Assembly: GCA_002007465.1 (NCBI GenBank)
Contig: LNAC01000376.1
Coordinates: 432,343 to 496,342 of the forward strand
Origin: Ailurus styani
Lineage: Eukaryota > Chordata > Mammalia > Carnivora > Ailuridae
Reading direction: 5' to 3'
DNA length: 64,000 nucleotides
Under the pieces are notes generated by a model that worked only from the letters and a program-made list of their open reading frames with translations, was not told where the DNA came from and searched no databases. Made by a program: the position numbers and the translations under genes. This document shows positions 22,704 through 34,700 of this stretch, piece after piece; positions within the stretch are counted from its first letter, which is position 1, and each line of letters opens with the position of its first letter.

Positions 22704-25700
22704 CTGAGGGAAGTTAGGATTAAGAGAGGAAGGAGAGTGAATTCTTCCAAGTATAATTCAAATTGAAAAATTACCCCCCCAAAATTTTAAAAATCTTAAA
22801 AAGAGAAAGTTTCCTACTTGACCTAAGATGAAAGCCAGTGAATGTCCATAGCTACTAGAACAGGAAGTTTGATACAAATTGTACTTGGTTTAAGAAGACA
22901 AACTGAAGTCCAGGATCGACTACCATCCTCATTCAGTATCCAGAGATAGTGGTTGTGCTGTATTCTAGCCGAATGAACAGAAGGAGAAATGTCCCCCAGC
23001 ATGTGAAATTCGACCCCCCCCCCAACTTCACGCCCCCTTTTAGTAGTGGCCGTCCTGGATTTAACGTCTGCTGGGATGTCTGCCTCCTTCCCGGAGACCT
23101 ACAGCTTCACAGTATGCATGTGTTAGTTAACAATAAGGGCTCACAATGACAGCGAAGGTTCCTAACAAAATTGCTCAGAATGGTTAAGAGAGAGAGAGAG
23201 AGAGACTCTACAGGTTTTCATAAAAGCTAAATTCATTCAATGTAAAAGACTGTTCTTTATTCTCAGATTTTTTCCTACCTTTTTGGCATTACAAGGTAAA
23301 AATGTCTATATCTGGCAATATAAAATGCTTGCAAGCTTAGGTAGGTCCTCAGGGTTTCTTTTTTAAAGATTCTACTTATTAGAGAAAGTGCATGAGCTNA
23401 GGGGGAGAGGGAGGAGCAGGGAGCCTGAGCCCTGCAAGATGCCAGGACCCTGGGATCATGACCTGAGCCAAAGCAGGTGCTTAAGCGACTGAGCCACCCA
23501 GTAGCCCTGGTCCTCAGGACTTTGTATGTATGTTATGTTAGTCACCGTACAGTACATCATTAGTTTTTGCTGTAGAGCTCCATGATTCACTGTTGGTGTG
23601 TAACACCCAGTGCTCCATGCAATACCTGCCCTCCTTAATACCCATCACCAGGCTCATCCATTCCCCACCCCTGTCCCTTCTAAAACCCTCCGTTTGTTTC
23701 CTACAGACCATAGTCTCTCATCCTACAGACCATAGTCTCTCATGGTTCATCTCCCACTCTGATTTCTCCCCCTTCATTTTTCTCTTCTCCTAATGTCCTC
23801 AGGACTTTCTTTAAAAATACCTGAAACTTAGGGCACCTGGGTGGCTCAGTCAGTTAAGTGTTTGTCTTTGGTCGGCTCAGTCAGTTAAGTGTTTGTCTTT
23901 GGTCATGTCATGATCCCAGGGTCCCGGCATCGAGCCCCACATCGGGCTCCCTGCTCAGGAGGGGGGTCTGCTTCTCCCTCTTCCTCAGCTCATGTACTCT
24001 CTCTCCCCCCTCTGTCAAATAAATAAAATCTTAAAAAAAAAAAAAACACCTGAAACTTAGATTCCTCCTCGATCCTCATCTTTCTGGCCTTGAGCTCAAA
24101 AAAGGCTCTTTGGTTCGGGAGTTAATCTGTTAATCCTGCTTTTTAGGAACAGTCCCTACTGAGGGTGGTGGCAGTGACTATGAGGCTAAAGATATCAGAG
24201 TGGAATTCCCCCTGGAATCTGGAGCATGGCCAGGAGCCTGGGAAAATCTACCTGTTAAAGAGTGGAAATCATCACTGTGAACTGCAAGTAAGATTAAAAT
24301 CTAAGGTAGGCCGCCTACCTAAGCAGGTCACAGAAGAAACTAAGATGGAAGGCTTTAATCAGTTACCATTTGGGGTTAAGTCTATCTTCCATTGGAAATT
24401 AATGAGCTCACTTGTGGTTAGCAATTCATATTTCATGACAAATGGCTGGTGTGAACATTCCCCAAGAGGTAGAGAGAGCTGAGTTTTAGACCTTGAACTT
24501 TACGGCAGGCAATAATAAGACTCAGGCTGAAACAGGAAGGAAATGTTAGCTTTACAACAGGATAGAAAACCACTGGGTTCATCAACCTATTCCTAGAACT
24601 AGAAAAAGGAGAATGTGTTTGTTTCTGTGGCCTCCACTGGCCATCTGAGTGGCCATTATCACCCACCTTGTATCTTTTGGCTCATGATTCCAAAACACAG
24701 AGACTTGATTGCTTTCTTTTTTGTACAATATGGAAGAATAAAAAGCACATTTAATTGTTACAGCCTTCCGTTAAGAGAAAAAACGTTCTGCACGCCATTT
24801 CCAGGAAAGGTCCTCTCTCATACAATACTCTTTGGTTTTCAGGGCATTTTGTTCTCCTAAAAGGTAAACACTTAAACCATAGAGCAGGCGACTTTTTACT
24901 TCATGAAGTATAACTCCAAACCTAGCCTTAAATGTTATTTTCTAAACTCTATAACTAACTATACAACCTCTTTTAGCATAACTAATACAGGATACCTGGG
25001 GTTCATCTTCATTGTCTAATACTGTCTACAAAGTAAAAATAATTTCCCCTCTATCCTTGAGTTCTTGCCTGAGCCCCTCCTGTAATAAAAGACAGACTAT
25101 AACGAGTTCATTAACATGTGTACCTCACACACACAGGGCAGAGACCTAGAAAAAGTAACTCCCCAAAGAGGCCCAAGCTGCCATTTAAAATACCACCTAC
25201 AGCTAAAGACAAAAGAAAGATATTGCGGGGAGAGCAGGGGAAGCTACTCAGGGAACGTTACCTGACTGTTACCTAGATTACCTTCTCCACTGATCCAATT
25301 CTCTTTTGATTTAGTCACAAGGCTCTCCAGTAGGGGCAGGGAGACACCTCTAGGTGGAGATTGCCTTTATCACTGTTGATGTTCCTTACAAAAGGGTTAA
25401 CTTCTACTCTGTTGTCAGAGCTGCTCCTGCCTGTGCAGTTTCTGAGTAATCCTTTTGCCAAAGAGGCATGTTGGGGGTGGCATATTTTCCCTCTCAGTAC
25501 TGTAATGATTTAATTTGGAATCAAGTCACTCTGAGGTAACGTACCAAAAAAATTTTAAAGGGACCTAATTTAGAATTATTGGGGTAAGACACTGCTCATT
25601 TCATCACAGGGAAGTACGGTTTAAATAGAAGTATCTAAAACCCAGAAGACATTTTAGATGTCCATTTTAATTTGATTTACATTTGTAAAATCTCGTCTTT

Positions 25701-28700
25701 TTATGGACTATTTAAAAAGCAAAATATTTCAGGCCTCATAGGAAAAAAAACCTTAAAATATGCATATTTCCACACAAATGAAAAGTAAAGTGAAGTCAGT
25801 ATGTTTTTCCTTTAAGAGTAATTATTTTTAGGGGCGCTTGGCGGGCTCAGTCAGAAGAGCATGCCGCTCTTGATCTCGGAGTCATCAGCTAAAGCCCCAC
25901 ACTGGGTGTAGAGATTCCTAAAAATAATAATAAACAACTTAAAAACTTTAAGTGAGTTAGTAGGCTAGATTTCTATATAAATAGCCATCCTCAAAAATAT
26001 CACAAATCAACAGTTTCATCAATATTGTTTATATTACAGTGTCATACTTGCAAAAACTCTGTTTTAGACAGTATTTTTAGAACCCTTATTTCAGTGGAAT
26101 CCCAGGGTAAAATTCAAGAAGCATTAGAAAATTGCAGTGAGAAGTTATAAAAGCCAGAGCTTTCAAGTTATTTCTTTAATTACTTGGCCTTGCTTTCTAG
26201 ATGCTATTATTAGAGCAATCTGTCCAATATGGTGACTCCTGGCCAACTGAAATGTGACCACTGTGAACTGAGATGTGCTCTAAGTGTAAAACGTACACCA
26301 GATTTCAAAGATGTTGTATGAAATCAAGAATGTAAAACATTTCACTAGTTTATATTGACTTCATATTGAACTACTTTGCATATACTAGTTAAATATTTTA
26401 TGTATCTGCCTTGTATTATATTTCTTTTGGGCAGCACAGCCTTAGAAACTCAGCAAAGAGAATCATTTTTTTTTTTAAAGTAATCTCTATACCCAACGTG
26501 GGGCTTGAACTCAAAATCCAGAGATGAAGAGTTGCAAGTGCCACCGACTGAGCCAGCCAGGTGCTTGGAGAGAGTCTTTTTTTAAAAAGGGGGGGGCGGG
26601 CTTTACTTATGGTTAACTCTACATGGGCGAACACGTGTCTTTGAACTTTGTGCACAAAATCCGGACAGACAAGTACAAACCCTCAGCAGCTGCTGCCTGG
26701 GTGTCATGGACGTCTGCCTGTACTTTGGAGGTCACGCTAATTCTTCGGGCTTTCCTCTCAATTGTGCAAGGGTCTGACGAATCTGCATGAAAAGAAGCAA
26801 AGCCAGGAGAAAAGGGATTAAAGCTATCCATGAGAAGAGTGGACAGGCTCCCAAGGCTCTCTCCCATGGGACATGGACGGTTGCGTGTTTACCCTTTCTA
26901 TTGGTTCATGTCATCTCTAGTTCTCCTGTGAGGGTAAGTGCCATATTTAATATTGCTTTTACAACCTATACAGAACAGTGCTCTTAGAACTTTTTCCACC
27001 CTCTCCAATTACTTGGACTCCATGCCTAATTTCACCAGTTGCCCCCCTTCCGGGTGCAAACTCAGTGATGGTAATTAGTGTCAATGTAAGGGCAAAATGC
27101 GGAAGGTGATACTTCAGCAAATGCCTTAGTAAGCAACAGTTAGGAGAAAACCATGGGTTGAAAGTACATGATGTGTAAGGCTAGCCAAATAATCCACTAA
27201 AATAATATAAAACTACATATAGTACAACATAATTAAAAAGTAGGAGTAGCAGTAACTGAAAAAAAAATAACTCAAAATAGTGAATTTATTTCTGTTAATT
27301 TATACAGTATTAGTAAGTAGTTCTTTCTATGTATTAAGACTTGGTATCATTTGCCCTTAAGAACCAAAGAAAGAGCTTATATTTTCTGAATAGTTCTGAG
27401 CCCATATAAGCAATCCTCTAGTACAATCCACCTTTGGAAATCACTGCTCCAGAATTCTAAGCGTGGTACCTAGGTACTTAAAACCTGTCATTATCGGAGT
27501 AAACAAAAGCAGAGTAAATGGTCTCCTTAGGCTCCAAAGAATAGCATCAAGTTCTATTTCTTAAATTTGTAAAGTACTCTTATAGTGTCACATACTTACT
27601 CTCACAGACTCTTACAACAGCCCTGCAAAATATACCAACTACTGGACTGATCACCTCAGACTAGATCTTAACAAGGTCAGGTGGCCTAAACAACCCAGAC
27701 ACACGAGTAGTGGGACACCAAGGTCAATGCTCTCGCCCCTGTGTCACCAATGACAGCTTGGGGAGGACTTGCTCTGTCAGCCAAGGAGCTGACATGCACC
27801 CTGCATTGCTTCAAGACAAAGTTTAGTCCAAAAAGGTTTCTGGGTCTCCCTCTTTTTCCTTCTGTTTCTTTTTCTTACTTTTCCCTTTTCATTACCATAC
27901 TTCAGACAAACATCCACATTCCACTTGGATTCACAGTATATATCTGCAATAACTCCATGACTTTTATTCTTACCAATAAATCAATTCTACCTATTATTGA
28001 TACTTTATCTTAAATTAAGTGATACTGCAAGAAAATCTACATTCGACTATATTAACTTTTTTTTTTAATTAAGAGGCCAATTTAAAAATCTGCAAATGCT
28101 TAGAAGAAAACAAATTGGACTTCATAGAGAAAATCAAATAGCTTTTAGAAATGAAAAGCCTTCTTAAGGAACTGTAGCATTAAGTTCTATTCATAAATAA
28201 TACTATTTTATACTCTCACCAACAGTATATATAATGAAAGCTCAATTAGATTTCTATAGTGGAGATTAATTTATAGTGAAGATTTTAGTTCTCTAGTCTA
28301 CTCCAAACTGTTTAGGTAGAAGATAAGCTGCTTGGGGGAAGAGTCATGTCCTAACTTCATAGCACCAAGCGTCTATGTATGAAATCCATCTACATCCTGA
28401 GCATTAGCTACATAATGTAAAAGTTGATTGCAACTGGAATTTAATTACAGCTAACTCTGAGGGACTAGCCAAGTATCAGCTTTACCAAAATTTGTTTGAA
28501 TTCAAAATGCCACAGAATAGTTTTTTTTTTTGTATAAAAGTATTTGTGGAGAGCCCGATGAAGCTTGATATTACAGCATCCTAATAATGCAAACCCCGTA
28601 CCATTCCTAGCTGAGCCAAACACCAGCTCCCCACCTCAAGTACATGGTGCTGGTGTCAAAGACAGCAGGCAGAGTGTTTGCCACACCGATTTCACCACTG

Positions 28701-31700
28701 CTAGAACCCGCAGTATATGGGCTCCTGGCGCATGATCTATCTCATTACCACAAGAAATTTTCCTTTTATTTCTTTGTGAGTTTTCAAGGTAAAACTTACA
28801 CAATGAAAGACACAAAACCATATGTGTTGCCATTTGGAGTTTTGACAAATGCATAAACACCTGAATAATCCAAATCCCTAAAGTCCTCCCATGCCCTTTC
28901 CCAGTTAATCCCCCACCTCTACTCCCAGAGAGAACAGCTGTTCTGGTTGTTTTGGTTTTCTTTTTTTTTTTTTTTTTAACAGAAATAGAACTTATGAAAT
29001 GCATATAAACAATCCTACAGTATGCATTTTGTGTTTTCTTTCTTTCAGCATTATGTCCTTGAGGTTGGTCCATGTTGTGTTTAACAGTAGTTGATTTGTA
29101 CTGCTCAGCCTATCAGTTTGCTTATCCATTCATCTGTTGATGGCCTTTTGGTATGTTCCCAAATTTTGGGTTATTTTGAATAAAAATGCTATGAATCTTC
29201 TAATACAAGTCATTTTGTGGGCACAGGCTTGTAAATTCTTTTGGATACATCTTTTGAAGGAGAACGGATGAGCTACCGGGCAGGTGACTGAATGGTTTTG
29301 TAAGAAATGGTCACACCATCTGAAACTGTAATCAGAAATGTGTAAAAATTCTGATTGTTTTATATCCTCATTAATGTTTCATACCATGGCTATTCAGGAA
29401 TCTCAGGATTTTAATTTGCATTTTCTTTTTTTTTTTTAAGATTTTATTTATTCATTTGACACAGAGAGAGAGAGATTACAAGTAGGCAGAGAGGCAGGCA
29501 GAGAGAGAGGAGGAAGCAGGCTCCCCGCTGAGCAGAGAGCCCGATGCGGGGCTCGATCCCAGGACCCTGAGATCATGACCTGAGCTGAAGGCAGAGGCTT
29601 TAACCCACTGAGCCACCTAGGCGCCCTAATTTGCATTTTCTTAATGTCTATTCAAGTTGAGTGCTTTTGTGTGCTTATTAGCCATTTATATATATTTTTG
29701 TCAAGTGTCCACTCAAATGTTTTGACCTTTTTAAAACTGTCCTTTAAGGGCGCCTGGGTGGCTCAGTGGGTTAAAGCCGCTGCCTTCGGCTCAGGTCATG
29801 ATCCCAGGGTCCTGGGATCGAGGCCCACATCGGGCTCTCTGCTCAGCAGGGAGCCTGCTCCTCCTCTCTCTCTGCCTGCCTCTCTCTGTGTCAAATAATA
29901 AAATCTTTAAAAAAATAAAAAAAAATTGTCCTTTAAGGTCTGTGTTTCAGAAGTTCTTTTTACATTCTAGAGATCAGTTTTTGTTTGCCACATAAGTATT
30001 GTTCCCCAACCCCTGGCTTTCCTTTTCACTTTCTTAACAGTATCTCTTGATGAGCAAAAGTGTTAAATTTTAATGAAGGCTAAGGTACCAAGTGTCCCGG
30101 GTCCCACACATTCTAAGCCAAACCCAAGGTGCAAGGGTATTTTATGTTTTGCTCTGGAAGCTCTATAATTTAGCTCGACACTTCCGTGTGTATGACCTAC
30201 CTCAGATTTTTGTGTATAGTAGGAGGTAAGAATCAAAACTCGTAATTTTTCCATACGGTTATCTAGTTCTCCCAGCACCGATTGCTACACTGACTTTCTT
30301 TTCTCCATTGGTTGCTTTGGTGGTTTTGACAAGAATTTGGCAGTGTAAGTGAGGGTCTATATCTGGGCTATTTATTTATAAAGCTACAGTCGTTTCTCTA
30401 TCTACTTTTTATCCCTATGCCAATAACACGATGTGATGACTAAGGTTACTTAGGGCTAAGACTTCCAACCTCATTCTTTTTACAGGTGATTCTGGATCTT
30501 CTATGTACAAATCAGGGGAAAAGTAAGTTCCCCAATTTTGATTTAACCGCAAACATGGTGTATTACTCTAATTTCTTTTGGCAACGTTCCGTAGTTTTCA
30601 GCATATAGAGCTGGTTAGATTTATTCATAAGTGTAACGTGTTTTTTTGATGATTTTGTAATTCTCTTAATTTCGTTCTTTAGTTGTTTAAATTTATGGTT
30701 CTGGTATACGGACCTTCCATCCCAAGACCTTGTTAGGTTGTTTAGTATCCTTGGGTGGTCTTTGCAAATAACCATGCTAGTTGGAATGGCTCCTGACTTT
30801 AGTCAGATGCATCTAGTAAAATGATCATGAGCTTTTTCTCCTTTGTTGATAGTACATTCCCGAGCTAAAACAAACTTGGTCATGATATATTATTATCCTT
30901 TATCAGGTTTTGACAAGAAAAAAAATGGGAAGCTTTGTTCCTCCCTTATTTTCTCAAAGACTTTATGTAAGATTGGTAGGATCTCTTCCTTAAATGTATT
31001 ATAGTATTCACCCACCAGTGCAATCACCTAGGTTTGGAGTTTTCTTTGTGGGAAAATTTTTAAGATAATCAGATTCAATTTCTTAAAGAGATATGTATTA
31101 TTAGGTCCTATATCATCATCTCATTTTCAATTTGAGCAGATGTGCCCATTTCACGTAAAGTGCCGAGTTTATTGGCATAAAGATGTTCATCACATTTTAA
31201 CAGGTAACATTCTTCTAGATAAGTAAAACTTAGGAGTTTGATTTTGTTTATCTTTGCATCTTTTTGACTTTGTTCTTTCCTACCTTAAGGTGGAATTTTA
31301 GGGCACTGATTATTAATCTTCAGGTCTTATGTATTTATAAATTTCTTTGCACCCCCCTGCATAAACTGTGTAAGTAAGGAATCTGACCTTGCCTACAGAC
31401 AGGTCTAGCTTTAATCCCTAGTTCCTGGAAGATAACCCCAAGTGATTGGAGTGTCTTTGTTATTTACAGTGGGCCCTTTGGACCATACCTGAGAGTTTAT
31501 GCTAAGGAGAAGGCTCATGGTGGACACACTGAGTGCTCATCAATTGGGTCCTCTATGCCCAGGTTAACAACGTTTCAAAATACTCCCCTAAAAAGGTAAT
31601 TCTTTTATAACAGCCTTAGTAGACACTCGGGCAACATCAAGTTTAAAGAAAGACTCATGTATTATTAATCCAAATGGTTAAAGTGACACGTAACTCTGAC

Positions 31701-34700
31701 TTTCAGCTTGAAACGGCACATAATGTTGCCATAGTGCCAAATCTAGAACTTGGAAGTCATCCACTAAGATTCTTATTTGTATTTTTAGGAATCATACTAT
31801 TTTAAATGCAGAGCAGATGAAACATCTATGGTAGTAGTAGTATTGCACTGCAACCTATAAATTGAATATTTAAAATACACAGGACACTGTTCAACTAAAA
31901 TTTAGGTGACAGAATTTATAAATTACCTAAGGAGTAGTAACTCTCAAGATTTTAACCTGTTTCACCCTTAAGCTGCTTAAAGCAAAATGGATAGAGATAT
32001 GAAATACATACTTCAGCTCAGTCTTGGGAACTATATAAAAGAACATGAGCCTTAAGAAAGAATGGGGCAGAAAAAATTTAAATTCAGTGACTCAAGATGT
32101 AAAATTAATTTTTTAAGACACTGAAATGCCAATTCAACACTGGTACACAAATATAAACAGAACAGATCTATAGTGATTCCTCTAAATCTTGGTTACAGAG
32201 GATGTAGTTTGTCCTTCATGAAAAAACACCTATTCCCTATCTACTTATTATGTTCACCTGCTAATTTAATAGTCGCAGATCTAATTTAACATTCTAACAT
32301 AAGACCTTTAATATTCTCATTATTTTTTAAGAATTATCTTTTAGGGTTACATTTATTATAGAGGTAAGTAAAATTCTAATGTTAGCAATATAATATATTC
32401 TTGAAGTTCTTTTTAAAAAATTAAAATTGTATATCCCATTTAAGTACCTTTTGACAATAATTCCAGGAGTTACTAATTTTTTAGTGCTTTTTAAGGTGTG
32501 GGGGACATTTGGCACAGTATATCAATGTGGTTCACTTTTTTTATGCTGAACAAGTTAATTTCTCTAATAGAAGTTCCTTCAGCTAAAGAGGTGAACTCAA
32601 AGAATTCTGATATTTATTTCTATGATGTTTATGGCATTTCCCTACTCACCTTTTTTAGATGGCTTGGGTGGTACAACTGGGCCAGGTTCTATGTTGTCAT
32701 AAAAATTATTCATGGCTTTTGGATCAAAGTTTCCTATAAAGAAAATAAAATCACCATGCATTTAAGGCTCTTTCTCCTAGTTGATTGTTAAAGAATATAT
32801 CGAAATGAAATAGCTAAAAAGGGAAACTGTGTTCCAGGGTTTCAAAACTCCTATCACCTTTCCCACTAAAAATGTTCTTCTTGATCACTGAGAGAAAAGA
32901 CTGCAGGCAAACTACCACATCAGTGTTGGTCTATAAACTATCATTTGAAGGAGTATTTTTCTAACTTATGTACGTGGCATACTTAGGGAGGAAGAGAAAG
33001 GATGGCTAAAGTCTTTCTTTCATGTCATTCATAATTTACCTTAAAAAGTTATCCATTATGAATTCAATGGTGGAAGAAGTCAAACATACAAATTTATAAA
33101 GATGATAGGGTGCCAATTTCAGAACAGTAAATACAGCGATCCCTGAGAATTTTGTCTTGCCACAAAATTTTCAACTCTTACATTCACTCCCTGGCCTCGT
33201 GTCGAATTCAGTCCCAACTCCTGCCATGACGCCTCCAAGGTGGGTTCTGATACAGTGGCAGCCTTAGGTCCTACCTTCACTTCTGTGAACCCAGCACTAT
33301 AATCGGCTTGTTCTGCACAGTTCCATTTAAGCATTGTAACTACGCATACTTACTAATAGTTCAAATATATTAGATGTCTTGATTTCTAGACATTACCCCC
33401 CGCCCAGTTTCCCTCACCAAAACCAAGGATAAACCTGCTTTCCAGCAAACCAAATAATGATCTGCCTCTAGATTCATTCTCTCACTTCAAAGTTTACATT
33501 GGAATTCAGTATAAAATGGACATATTTGGACCCCTTATGAAAGATTTAAAAATACTTAAGCACCAAAAAGAGCTCTTTGTTGCCCAATGGAGACCAAAAA
33601 CACAGCTCTTTGCTTATAAAAAATTCTAATAGTGGTTTCCCGTGCAGGTCCTATTACAAATGCTTTTAACCATTCTCTAAGATGTTGCAGATGTATTTCT
33701 TCAATTACTTAAGTTACAACTGATGTTTTAATTTCTAGATCTCATAAGGCTTACTATAAATACCCTGTTTGTGTTTTGCTTTAAAAAGCACCCAAGCAAA
33801 ACCTGATGCAGTCTCCCAGTACGCTAACAATAATCCGTATCCCCCCCACATGACGCAGAGCTCCACTGCTTCAAACTACGAGTCTCTAGAGGGACTACCT
33901 TCCGAAATGAGCAGACTGCTCAACTTTCACATTCAAATTTGCTTCTATTCAGATTGTTGGGTATCTTTTAGGTTCCCCGGCTTCTACTATTAAAGTTAGC
34001 CCATTGCCATTTTTTAGCCGAGATTTATTATAAACTCTCAGAGTAGAAGCTCTCTTAGCTGCCATAATTGAAAACAGTATGTGGTGGTAATGGGAAAGGC
34101 TAATTGAAACAGACCAATTACTTGTCAACTTCAATGTTGGACCAAGACTTTTTTTTTTTTAAACATGTGTCCACTGAAGTGCTATACTGTCTGTCTTATA
34201 TAAACTACATCTGTGATGAGCTACAGAGGGAGTGGTGAACTTTTTCTTATGTAAAGGTGCAGAAAATCAGCATTTTACACTGTGTGGACCTGTAATTCAA
34301 TCTGCTGCAAGCCCTTAACGGCGCTGGTGAAGCACAAAAGCAGCCCCAGACAAAATGTGAACAAATGGGTGTGACTACATTCGACTACAACTACGAAAAG
34401 AGCCAGCAGGCTAGTTCGCTGAACCCTAAGTTCTACAGTTTTATTTTGTTTTGAATAAGCGAACAGAATCCTTAGATTTTTGCAATCTATCCGCTGAACC
34501 CTTCGCAGTTTTCACTGTATCTACTTCACAGACCACTCCCCAACTGCGCCTTTTCTTTTTTCTGTAGGAAGAACAGCTCCTCCTGCATTCTTGTCAGCTT
34601 AATAAACATCATTAAATTACAGAAATAGAGTAACTGGCATATACAGGTTAGGGAACAGGTGGTACAACTAACTCACTGAGCAGACCATTCAACCACTAGG

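Larger units (their letters stand above)
28780..31340 (-). mobile_element. Old L1 in TAB3 intron 5, minus strand, split by two SINEs
   Basis: Antisense blocks in order: TTTGACAAATGCATAAACAC, GCATTATGTCCTTGAGGTTG, TTTGAATAAAAATGCTATGA, then ORF2-derived pieces through GACTTTGTTCTTTCCTACC. It has the same orientation as TAB3. All frames are broken; the 70- to 145-codon open stretches here are decayed LINE sequence. Confidence 0.72.

Noticed and set aside
22309..22766. Plus-strand open frames of 132 and 96 codons
   Set aside because: They are antisense to the last TAB3 exon, whose minus-strand zinc finger accounts for the open stretch.
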